This document shows positions 1 through 5,501 of a stretch of 8,274 nt of DNA, piece after piece. Each line of letters starts with the position of its first letter. The first letter of the stretch is position 1. Position numbers and translations under genes: made by a program. Source of the DNA: DATHGT01 sp035317605. GTDB taxonomy: Bacteria; Methylomirabilota; Methylomirabilia; Rokubacteriales; CSP1-6. Where the stretch lies: contig DATHGT010000357.1 of assembly GCA_035317605.1 (NCBI GenBank), positions 1-8,274 on the forward strand. Direction: 5' to 3'. The notes under the pieces were generated by a model. That model saw nothing but the letters and a program-made list of their open reading frames with translations, did not search any database and was not told the DNA's origin.

Positions 1-1
1 C

Positions 2-706
2 GATTACGCGTCGCTTCGCGCGTGTCGGACCAACGCGGCGTCGTTGCCGCCGTCCGTGAAGCGTGACTTCGACGCGCTGGTCGGTCGTGAGGTGCTGGTC
101 GAGGGCTACGGTCTCACGGAGACGAGCCCGCTCACCCACGCCAACCCGATGGGGCGGGCCAAGGCCGGATCGATCGGCATTCCGCTGCCCGACACCGACG
201 CGCGCATCGTCGATCTCGAGACCGGCGCCGACGTCGCGTCGGGACAGCCCGGCGAGCTGTTGATCCGCGGCCCGCAGGTGATGCGCGGCTACTGGAACCG
301 GCCGGAGGAGACCGCGCGCGCGCTCCGCGACGGCTGGCTCGCCACCGGCGACGTCGCGGCCATGGACGACGAGGGTTACTTCGCGATCGTCGATCGCCGC
401 AAGGACATGATCAACACCGCGGGCTTCAAGGTGTGGCCGCGCGAAGTCGAGGAAGCTCTGTACGCCCACGAGGCCGTGCAGCTCGCGATGGTGATCGGCG
501 TCCCCGACGACTACCGCGGCGAAGCGGTGAAGGCGTGCGTGGTGGTGAAGGACGTCTATCGCGGACGCGTCACCGAGGCCGACCTCGCCGCCTTCTGCAA
601 GTCTCGCCTCACGACCTACAAGGTCCCCCGAACGATCGAGTTTCGCGACGCCCTCCCGCAGTCGGCGACGGGCAAGATGCTCCGCCGCGCCCTCCGCGAG
701 GAGTAG
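2..706 (+). CDS. Acyl-CoA synthetase (AMP-forming ligase), C-terminal part
   Basis: The reading frame is open to the left edge, so this is the 3' end of a gene (234 codons visible plus stop). The product should activate a carboxylic acid with ATP to an acyl-adenylate and transfer it to CoA in the cytoplasm. ANL-superfamily motifs are seen in order: GYGLTETSP (104-130), the ATP-binding TGD (344-352), the hinge and A8 motif DRRKDMINTAGFKV (392-433), followed by PREVEEAL, and the C-terminal PQSATGKMLRR with the catalytic lysine codon at 674-676. The small C-terminal domain is complete. About 60% of a usual 500-550 aa enzyme is missing, including the P-loop-like A3 motif and most of the acyl pocket, so the substrate cannot be read. 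The form resembles medium/long-chain or aromatic acyl-CoA ligases. A start at TTG 44 is possible on paper, but the homology runs through it to the edge. Co-directional with the thioesterase 3 bp downstream. Confidence 0.93.
   Translation, partial: DYASLRACRTNAASLPPSVKRDFDALVGREVLVEGYGLTETSPLTHANPMGRAKAGSIGIPLPDTDARIVDLETGADVASGQPGELLIRGPQVMRGYWNRPEETARALRDGWLATGDVAAMDDEGYFAIVDRRKDMINTAGFKVWPREVEEALYAHEAVQLAMVIGVPDDYRGEAVKACVVVKDVYRGRVTEADLAAFCKSRLTTYKVPRTIEFRDALPQSATGKMLRRALREE
698..703 (+). promoter_or_regulatory. Ribosome binding site for the thioesterase gene
   Basis: GAGGAG lies 6 nt before the GTG at 710 and is made from the last two sense codons of the upstream ligase gene. It decides the GTG start and indicates tight translational linkage of the two genes. 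Confidence 0.7.
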
Positions 707-709
707 CGC

Positions 710-1087
710 GTGACCGCTCAGTCCTTTCCCGGCATCGTGCCCGGGCTGCGGGGTGAGCGTCGCGCGGTGGTGACGCCTGACATGGCGACCACGCACGCCG
801 GGGGCGACGGGGTGTTGATGGCGATCCGGATGATCCTCGAGATGGAGCTGGCCGCGCAGGATGCGACGCAGCCGCTGCTTCCCGAGGATCACACGACGGT
901 GGGGTACGAGATTTGCGTTCGCCATCGCCGGCCCACGCCGGTTGGCGAGTGGTTCACGGTCACCGCGGAGCTGCTCGAGGTCGACGGCCGAAAGCTTCAT
1001 TTCCGTGTCGAGGCGCGCAACGCGCGCGACCTCATCGGCGACGGCACGCTTCGTCGCACGATCATCCGGAGCGGCGACCTGCAGTAA
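710..1087 (+). CDS. Hotdog-fold acyl-CoA thioesterase, FlK-like
   Basis: A 125-aa protein with the layout of the fluoroacetyl-CoA thioesterase (FlK)-like hotdog family: an N-terminal strand, the hotdog helix (about residues 36-51), the VGYEICVRHRRPTPVGE block (64-80), then the strands around TVTAELLEVDGRKLHFRVEA. Such enzymes hydrolyse acyl-CoA to free acid and CoA. Against the FlK triad (Thr42, Glu50, His76), Glu46 and His72 here have exactly the same 26-residue spacing. The position 8 residues before the Glu, where FlK has Thr, is Ala38, so catalysis may differ or the protein may bind rather than cleave acyl-CoA. The start is GTG with a good Shine-Dalgarno, and the length is normal for the family. 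With the upstream ligase, which makes acyl-CoA, it probably forms a two-gene acyl-CoA unit. The substrate is unknown, and an unrelated hotdog role such as a MaoC-like hydratase is less likely. Confidence 0.8.
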   Translation: MTAQSFPGIVPGLRGERRAVVTPDMATTHAGGDGVLMAIRMILEMELAAQDATQPLLPEDHTTVGYEICVRHRRPTPVGEWFTVTAELLEVDGRKLHFRVEARNARDLIGDGTLRRTIIRSGDLQ

Positions 1088-1263
1088 CCGCGCGCGCGGA
1101 CGTTGTGATCGCGTCGAACGTCTGACACTTGCCGGAACGTTCTACACCACCTGCCCACACTTCAGGCCACACGAATCTTTCGCGCGCGACGCGAATGACC
1201 GCGTGCGGCGTGGAGTCCTACGCACGACGGAAGACGCGAGCTTCACGAAAGAAGGAGGGGATT
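1088..1263. other. Intergenic region with GAACGT repeats and palindromes
   Basis: The 176 bp between the thioesterase stop and the preferred start of the caspase gene hold no convincing gene. It starts with a 12-bp alternating CG palindrome (1088-1099). An inverted repeat GACGTT/AACGTC follows (1099-1104 and 1117-1122, 12-nt loop). The hexamer GAACGT occurs directly repeated at 1116 and 1135, the second copy forming the palindrome GAACGTTC (1135-1142). There is no T-tract to make either stem a standard terminator and no clear -35/-10 pair. The in-frame extension upstream to 1129 encodes low-complexity Arg/Thr/Ser-rich sequence and is probably not translated. Confidence 0.4.
1253..1258 (+). 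promoter_or_regulatory. Ribosome binding site for the caspase-like gene
   Basis: A full AGGAGG lies 5 nt before the TTG at 1264. The translation from that TTG begins MKKALVVGIN, the usual beginning of bacterial caspase-like proteins, so this site chooses TTG 1264 over the longer frame from 1129. Confidence 0.75.
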
Positions 1264-2997
1264 TTGAAGAAGGCGTTGGTCGTCGGCATCAACGGGTACG
1301 GCTTTCCCAACGATCTTCCGAGTGCGGTGCGAGACGCCGAGGCGTTCGCGAACGTGCTGGACACCGTGTATCGCTTCGACCACGTCCGCGTGCTGACAGA
1401 TGGCGACGCGACGAGAGACGGCGTGGACCGCGGGCTCGAGTGGCTGTGTCAATCCGCGAACACCAATGACCGTCTCGTCGTCTTCTTCTCCGGCCACGGC
1501 TGCCGGTTCGAGCGCAACGGCGTTCTCGAGGACGCGCTGGTGCTCCAGGACGGACGGCTACTCGATCAGCATCACCTCGCCGATCGGACGGAGAACGTGC
1601 CGGCGGGCATCTTCACGCTCGTGCTCGACGGCTGCTTCTCCGGGCCGGACGAGACGCTGATCCACCCGAGCGGCCAGGTCGAGGTCGCGCGCGCCAAGCG
1701 GTGGATCCCCACCGAGCTGGATCGGGGGCGATCCGAGCGGTCGGTCACCCCGGGCCTCAAGGCGTTTGCGCCGTTCGGTCACGCCAAGCCGGCGCCGCCC
1801 TCGACGCTCGCCGCGTATATCCGAAACGCCGCGCCGCTCGACGGGTCACCGGCACGGCTCACCACGCTGGACGAGCCCCAGGCCAAGGCGCTGATCGTGT
1901 TGCCGTGTCTCGCCGACGAGACGACGCCGGTCGCTACCGCGCAGACGAATGGTCTCTCGCCGTTCACCCATGGACTGGTCAACGCGATCCGCCGACTCGG
2001 CCCGAATCGATCGGCGATCGAAGTGCTTCAAGCGACGGGACACGAGTTGAGACAGCTGGGACTCGATCAGACGCCGCTGGTGATGGAGCCGGCCGAGCCC
2101 GAGCATCTGGGCCTGCGTGCGTTCTTGACGTTCCAGCCGGTCCTCTTCGTGCATCCCGCCTCGACGCCCGGCAAGGAGGAAATTGCCGAGGCCGTGCGCA
2201 GCACGCTCATCAACATCAAGGAGGGACGATCCATGCAGGCGACGATTCCAGGCGCCCAGACGTTTTTGGCCAGTTCCTGCCGCGCGCGGCGTGGCGTAGT
2301 CACCGCGCGATTCCCATACACCGGCAGCGGCGGAGCCCATCGTCCGCCGCTGCCGCGTCGCACGGTGTATCGATCTTTGGACATTGACGCGACTTTCTCC
2401 CATCGCTACGCTCCCTGCATGGCTGGCGATGAACTCGAAACTCGCCGGTGGAAGCGCGTCGAGTACGACCGGTTGATCGAGTGCGGGTTCTTCCAGCCGG
2501 GTGATCCGATCGAGCTGGTGGGCGGTCAGCTCATCGTCGCCGAGCCACAGGGAAGTCGTCACAGCACGGCGATCCGGGCCGTGGACGAGGCTCTGCGTGT
2601 GGCCTTCGGGACAGGCTGGGACGTGCGGACACAGTTGCCGGTGGCCCTCGACGATGAATCCGAGCCGGAGCCGGACGTGGCGGTGGTCCCCGGAAGCTTT
2701 CGCGACTACGTCACCAATCATCCCTCGCGGCCGGTGCTGGTCGTCGAGGTCAGCGAGTCAAGCCTTGCCTTCGACCGCGCCCACAAAGGCAGCCTCTACG
2801 CCCGAGCCGGCCTCGCCGACTACTGGATCGTGAACCTGATCGATCGCGTGCTCGAGGTGTATCGAGAACCCGTACGTGATGCCGATGCCGCCTTCGGCTG
2901 GCGCTACCGGTCGGTCACGGTCCACGGGCCCGCTGCCGCCGTCTTCCCGCTGGCCCGGCCGGAAGCCAGCGTCCGCGTTTCCGACGTCGTCTTCTGA
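1264..2997 (+). CDS. Caspase-like (peptidase C14) protein in frame with a Uma2 nuclease
   Basis: Read from TTG 1264, the frame gives 577 aa. Residues 1 to about 295 are a bacterial caspase-like/metacaspase domain: strand MKKALVVGIN, catalytic His78 in FFSGHG, catalytic Cys124 in LDGCFSG, and the late segment CLADET...LSPFTHGLVNAI...LGLDQTPL (215-272) typical of the family. It should be a Cys protease, often specific for Arg/Lys in prokaryotic metacaspases. Residues 324-385 form an Arg-rich linker I do not recognise. Residues 386-577 are a complete Uma2-type nuclease (listed separately). No stop separates them, so the sequence allows one protease-nuclease polypeptide. Hand-counted GC at third positions is about 85% early in the caspase part, 69% in the linker and 79% early in Uma2. 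This fits a spacer that is non-coding or under weak constraint. Two separate genes is therefore a serious alternative, the caspase gene then lacking its own stop through mutation or an assembly error. No signal peptide or membrane segment is seen. Confidence 0.65.
   Translation: MKKALVVGINGYGFPNDLPSAVRDAEAFANVLDTVYRFDHVRVLTDGDATRDGVDRGLEWLCQSANTNDRLVVFFSGHGCRFERNGVLEDALVLQDGRLLDQHHLADRTENVPAGIFTLVLDGCFSGPDETLIHPSGQVEVARAKRWIPTELDRGRSERSVTPGLKAFAPFGHAKPAPPSTLAAYIRNAAPLDGSPARLTTLDEPQAKALIVLPCLADETTPVATAQTNGLSPFTHGLVNAIRRLGPNRSAIEVLQATGHELRQLGLDQTPLVMEPAEPEHLGLRAFLTFQPVLFVHPASTPGKEEIAEAVRSTLINIKEGRSMQATIPGAQTFLASSCRARRGVVTARFPYTGSGGAHRPPLPRRTVYRSLDIDATFSHRYAPCMAGDELETRRWKRVEYDRLIECGFFQPGDPIELVGGQLIVAEPQGSRHSTAIRAVDEALRVAFGTGWDVRTQLPVALDDESEPEPDVAVVPGSFRDYVTNHPSRPVLVVEVSESSLAFDRAHKGSLYARAGLADYWIVNLIDRVLEVYREPVRDADAAFGWRYRSVTVHGPAAAVFPLARPEASVRVSDVVF
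2218..2235 (+). promoter_or_regulatory. Possible internal translation start with Shine-Dalgarno
   Basis: AAGGAGG (2218-2224) stands 8 nt before an in-frame ATG (2233-2235), near the end of the caspase homology. It could start a shorter product of linker plus Uma2, or be a chance result of Lys-Glu-Gly codons. There is no independent support. Confidence 0.25.
2384..2412 (+). promoter_or_regulatory. Promoter for leaderless Uma2 mRNA
   Basis: A -35 TTGACG (2384-2389) and a -10 TACGCT (2407-2412) are separated by an ideal 17-nt spacer. The -10 keeps the key first T, the A and the final T. The expected transcription start, about 7 nt after the -10, coincides with the A of ATG 2419, so the mRNA would be leaderless. 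This agrees with the lack of any Shine-Dalgarno before that ATG. The site lies inside the continuous reading frame. Confidence 0.5.
2419..2997 (+). CDS. Uma2-family PD-(D/E)XK endonuclease (alternative start within the long frame)
   Basis: From ATG 2419 the frame encodes 192 aa, the normal length of a stand-alone Uma2 (DUF820) protein. The N-terminus is family-like (RRWKRVEYDRLIECGFF, then IELVGGQLI). The nuclease core is intact: Asp86 in EPDVAVV, Glu110 in LVVEV and Lys123 in DRAHKGSLYARAG, followed by the conserved ADYWIVNL and LEVYRE. Members have a restriction-endonuclease-like fold and often occur in many copies per genome in some phyla. Their cellular role is poorly defined and DNA cleavage is mostly predicted. 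Homology begins exactly at this Met, and a promoter is placed for leaderless transcription from it. Independent expression is thus plausible even though the frame is continuous with the caspase upstream. The stop codon directly abuts the stop of the convergent livF. Confidence 0.7.
   Translation: MAGDELETRRWKRVEYDRLIECGFFQPGDPIELVGGQLIVAEPQGSRHSTAIRAVDEALRVAFGTGWDVRTQLPVALDDESEPEPDVAVVPGSFRDYVTNHPSRPVLVVEVSESSLAFDRAHKGSLYARAGLADYWIVNLIDRVLEVYREPVRDADAAFGWRYRSVTVHGPAAAVFPLARPEASVRVSDVVF
2949..2970. repeat. Inverted repeat near the convergent gene ends
   Basis: GCTGGC (2949-2954) pairs with GCCAGC (2965-2970), enclosing the palindrome CCGGCCGG. It lies in the last codons of Uma2, just past the livF stop on the minus strand. 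No T-tract follows on either strand, so it is at best a weak terminator or pause, and may be chance in GC-rich coding DNA. Confidence 0.2.
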
Positions 2998-3708
2998 TTA
3001 CACGGACAGGTAGCGGCCCTTCAGCTCCTGCTCTTGGCGGTGGAACTCGGCGGTCGCGCCCGTGAAGACCACCGTGCCCTTGCCGAGGACCACGACCTCG
3101 TCGCTGATGGCGAGGGCCATGCGGGCGTTCTGCTCGACGAGGAGGATCGTCACGCCTTCGCCCTTCAGACGCACGAGGATGCCCTCGAGCTCGCGCACCA
3201 GAAGCGGCGCGAGACCCTGGGACGGCTCGTCGAGCATGAGCAGGTCCGGATTGCCGGCGAGGGCGCGGGCGATGGCGAGCATCTGCTGCTCGCCGCCGGA
3301 GAGGCTGCGGCCGCGCTGGCGGGCGCGCTCGCGCAGGACCGGGAAGTACTCGTAGATCCGCTCGAGCGTCCAGCGCGCGCCGTCGCCGCCGGCGCGCTCG
3401 GCCAGGCGCAGGTTCTCGCGAACGTCGAGGTGCGGAAAGATCTGGCGGCCCTCCGGGACGTAGCCCACCCCGAGGCGGAACACCCGGTGCGGCGGCTGGC
3501 CCGTGATGTCCTGCTCTTTGAACCGCACGATCCCCGCGCGTGGGGGAGTCAGGCCCATGATCGAGCGCAGGGTCGTGGTCTTGCCGGCGCCGTTGCGGCC
3601 GAGGAGCACGGTGATGCCGCGCGTGGGCACCGCGAAGCTCACGTCGCGCAGGACGTGGCTCTTGCCGTAGAAGGTCTGGAGCGCGTCGACGGCGAGCAGC
3701 ACGCTCAC
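2998..3708 (-). CDS. livF: Branched-chain amino acid-type ABC transporter ATPase LivF
   Basis: A 236-aa ABC ATPase, one of the two different nucleotide-binding subunits that power the LivH/LivM permease from the cytoplasmic face. Visible motifs are Walker A GRNGAGKT (37-44), the GYVPEGRQIFPHLDV block typical of LivF (82-96), signature LSGGE (136-140), Walker B LLMLDEP (156-162) and the D-loop region SQGLAP (163-168). The switch position reads VEQN (Gln193 instead of His), which is normal for LivF and distinguishes it from LivG. The start is GTG 3708-3706, overlapping the livG stop in GTGA. A Shine-Dalgarno GGAGG (3719-3715) lies 6 nt before it, inside livG. It is the last gene of the operon, and its TAA stop touches the stop of the convergent nuclease gene. 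Confidence 0.95.
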   Translation of the reverse strand: MSVLLAVDALQTFYGKSHVLRDVSFAVPTRGITVLLGRNGAGKTTTLRSIMGLTPPRAGIVRFKEQDITGQPPHRVFRLGVGYVPEGRQIFPHLDVRENLRLAERAGGDGARWTLERIYEYFPVLRERARQRGRSLSGGEQQMLAIARALAGNPDLLMLDEPSQGLAPLLVRELEGILVRLKGEGVTILLVEQNARMALAISDEVVVLGKGTVVFTGATAEFHRQEQELKGRYLSV

Positions 3709-4457
3709 TCCAGGCCTCCGAGATAGGCCTTCTGGACTTCCGTGTTCGCGCGGATCTGATCGGGCGTGCCCTCGGCGATGAGCTGGCCGAAGTGGAGCAC
3801 GCTGATCCGATCGGCCAGGTCGAAGACCACGTCCATGTCGTGCTCGACCAGGATGATCGTCTGCCGGCGGTCGCGGGCGATCTGGCGGATGACGCCCACG
3901 GTGGCCGCGGTGTCCTCGGGCGAGAGACCCTGCGTCGGCTCGTCGAGCAGCAGCAGCTCCGGCTCCTGGGCGAGGGCCATCGCGATCTCGAGCAGACGCT
4001 GATCGCCGTGGGGCAGCGTCCCCGCCGGCTCGGCCGCACGCTCGCCGAGACCGAGGAACGCGAGACTCTGGCGGGCGCGCGCCTCGGTGGCCTCCAGCAG
4101 CGCGCGCCCACCGACGACGCGAAAGTTGCCCCCGCGCTTGAGCTGCACGGCGATGCGCACGTTCTCGATCGTGGTGAGCTCGGGAAAGATGCTGGTGATC
4201 TGGAAGGTCCGCGAGATCCCGCTCCGGCAGCGCGCGGGGGCCCCGAGCCGGGTGACGTCCTCGCCGCGAAAGAGCACGCGCCCCGAGGTCGCGGGCAGCA
4301 GTCCCGAGATCAGGTGGAACAGCGTGGTCTTGCCCGCGCCGTTCGGACCGATGACCGCGCGCAGCTCGCCGGCCGGCACCGCGAGGCTCACGTCCGTCAC
4401 CGCGTTCAGCGCGCCGAACGCGCGCCCGAGCCCCCGCGTTTCGAGCAGCGCGGTCAT
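3705..4457 (-). CDS. livG: Branched-chain amino acid-type ABC transporter ATPase LivG
   Basis: A 250-aa ABC ATPase partnering LivF. Motifs: Walker A GPNGAGKT (37-44), Q-loop SRTFQI with Gln86, Walker B LLLLDEP (168-174), D-loop TQGLSP, and the switch His206 in ILVEHDMD. The signature reads LPHGD (148-152) rather than LSGGQ, followed by QRLLEIAMAL. This variant is common in LivG proteins of Liv-like transporters outside the enteric group and does not suggest loss of function. The C-terminal FGQLIAEGTPDQIRANTEVQKAYLG region is typical of LivG. The ATG overlaps the livM stop in ATGA (4457-4454) and has no Shine-Dalgarno, so translation is probably coupled to livM. Its own end overlaps the livF start by 4 bp. 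Confidence 0.95.
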   Translation of the reverse strand: MTALLETRGLGRAFGALNAVTDVSLAVPAGELRAVIGPNGAGKTTLFHLISGLLPATSGRVLFRGEDVTRLGAPARCRSGISRTFQITSIFPELTTIENVRIAVQLKRGGNFRVVGGRALLEATEARARQSLAFLGLGERAAEPAGTLPHGDQRLLEIAMALAQEPELLLLDEPTQGLSPEDTAATVGVIRQIARDRRQTIILVEHDMDVVFDLADRISVLHFGQLIAEGTPDQIRANTEVQKAYLGGLE

Positions 4458-5434
4458 GCGCGACCGATCTTCGAGCCATTGAAGTGTCGGCTCAGCCGTC
4501 GAACGGCTTCACCTCCTACTGCCACACGCCGGGCGGTGCCCACGAGACCGCCGGGCAGGAAGATGACCATGAGCACGAAGATGGCGCCGGTGAAGATCAT
4601 CCAGTGCTCGGTGTAGCTCGACAGGATCTCCTGCACGAGGAGGAACACGACGGCGCCCACGATGGGCCCGATGAGCGTGCCGATCCCGCCCGTGATGACC
4701 ATCATGAGGCCCTGACCCGAGAGCACCCAGAACATCACCTCCGGGGAGGCGAAGCCGCGGAAGGGCGCGAAGAGCGCGCCGGCGAGCCCGGCGAAGGCGG
4801 CGGCGATCACGAAGACCACGACCTTGAACGGCCGGGGGTCGCGGCCCAGCGCGATGAACCGCCGCTCGTTCTCGCGGATGGCCTGCAGCGCGCGGCCGAA
4901 CGGCGAGGCGACCAGCGCGCGGCAGGCGAGGAGTGACAGCACGAGGGCCACGGCCACCACGGAGTAGAACGCGCCCGGCGAGGCGAGGCTGGGTCCATTC
5001 CAGAACAGTGTCGTTTTCGGCACGCCGGCGATGCCGTCGGAGCCGCCGGTTAGGTCGCGCCACTTGTAGGCGACCGTGTACAGGAGCTGGGCGAAGGCGA
5101 GGGTGAGCATCGCGAAGTAGATGCCGGTGGCGCGCGTGGAGAACCAGCCGACGGGCACCGCCACGAGGCCCGCGAGCAGCGCGCCGGCGAGCAACGCGAC
5201 GGGGATCGGCTGGCCGAAGTGGAGGAGCACGAGCGCGCTGCCGTAGGCGCCGAGGCCGAAGTAGGCGGCGTGGCCGAACGAGACCATGCCGGTGTAGCCC
5301 AAGATCAGGTCGAGGGAGAGCGCGAAGAGCCCGAAGATCAGCACGTCGGTGAGGATCGAAAGCTGGTAGCGCGCGAGCACCCACGGCACCAGCGCGAGCA
5401 CGACGATCGTGCCCCCGAGCCAGCGGGAGCTCAT
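4454..5434 (-). CDS. livM: Branched-chain amino acid-type ABC transporter permease LivM
   Basis: A 326-aa polytopic inner-membrane protein forming, with LivH, the translocation channel. Hydrophobic segments run along the whole length, starting at about residues 8-22 and 30-47. Family landmarks are GYTGMVSFGHAAYFGLGAY (46-64), the periplasmic TGGSDGIAGVP (129-139), the coupling-loop sequence RALQAIRENERRFIALG (181-197), GGIGTLIGPIVGA (249-261) and the end IFLPGGLVG (291-299). The start is ATG 5434, without a clear Shine-Dalgarno (only CCAAGAA just upstream). A 67-nt gap holding a strong stem-loop separates it from livH, whereas downstream it overlaps livG by 4 bp. The C-terminal tail after residue 300 is basic and cytoplasmic. 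Substrate choice lies mainly in the binding protein, so amino acids are not proven cargo. Confidence 0.95.
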   Translation of the reverse strand: MSSRWLGGTIVVLALVPWVLARYQLSILTDVLIFGLFALSLDLILGYTGMVSFGHAAYFGLGAYGSALVLLHFGQPIPVALLAGALLAGLVAVPVGWFSTRATGIYFAMLTLAFAQLLYTVAYKWRDLTGGSDGIAGVPKTTLFWNGPSLASPGAFYSVVAVALVLSLLACRALVASPFGRALQAIRENERRFIALGRDPRPFKVVVFVIAAAFAGLAGALFAPFRGFASPEVMFWVLSGQGLMMVITGGIGTLIGPIVGAVVFLLVQEILSSYTEHWMIFTGAIFVLMVIFLPGGLVGTARRVAVGGEAVRRLSRHFNGSKIGRA

Positions 5435-5444
5435 TTCTTGGATT

Positions 5445-5490
5445 CGCCGTCGGGGCGCCTGCGCAGGGCTCCGGCGCCCGACGTTCGGCG
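5445..5490 (-). repeat. Long stem-loop between livH and livM
   Basis: In the 67-nt gap, TCGGGGCGCC (5450-5459) pairs with GGCGCCCGA (5473-5481), with one bulged G and a 13-nt loop. An outer CGCCG (5445-5449) pairs with CGGCG (5486-5490) across a 4-nt asymmetry. No U-run follows on the minus strand, so it is not a standard intrinsic terminator. A role in mRNA stability, partial attenuation or as a REP-like element is inferred. Confidence 0.55.
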
Positions 5491-5501
5491 AAAGAACCCG
5501 T

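Noticed and set aside
1088..1122. Intrinsic terminator after the thioesterase gene
   Set aside because: Stems exist (CG palindrome; GACGTT/AACGTC) but no T-tract follows.
1129..1263. In-frame N-terminal extension of the caspase gene from TTG 1129
   Set aside because: The extension is Arg/Thr/Ser-rich without homology. TTG 1264 has a full AGGAGG and gives the canonical MKKALVVGIN start.
1846..2721. Minus-strand frame of 291 codons opposite the caspase/Uma2 locus
   Set aside because: No recognisable domain and no start signal, and the plus strand carries intact catalytic motifs throughout the same region. It crosses the doubtful linker but is not specific to it.
3852..3870. Defect in LivG/LivF because of non-standard motifs (LPHGD signature, Gln in the LivF switch)
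   Set aside because: Both are normal variants in these subfamilies. All other nucleotide-binding motifs are intact.
2998..4479. A 493-codon frame joining part of the livG region to livF as a fused ATPase
   Set aside because: The first half is the wrong frame of livG. Real LivG is encoded in another frame with all ABC motifs, and livF starts at the GTGA overlap.
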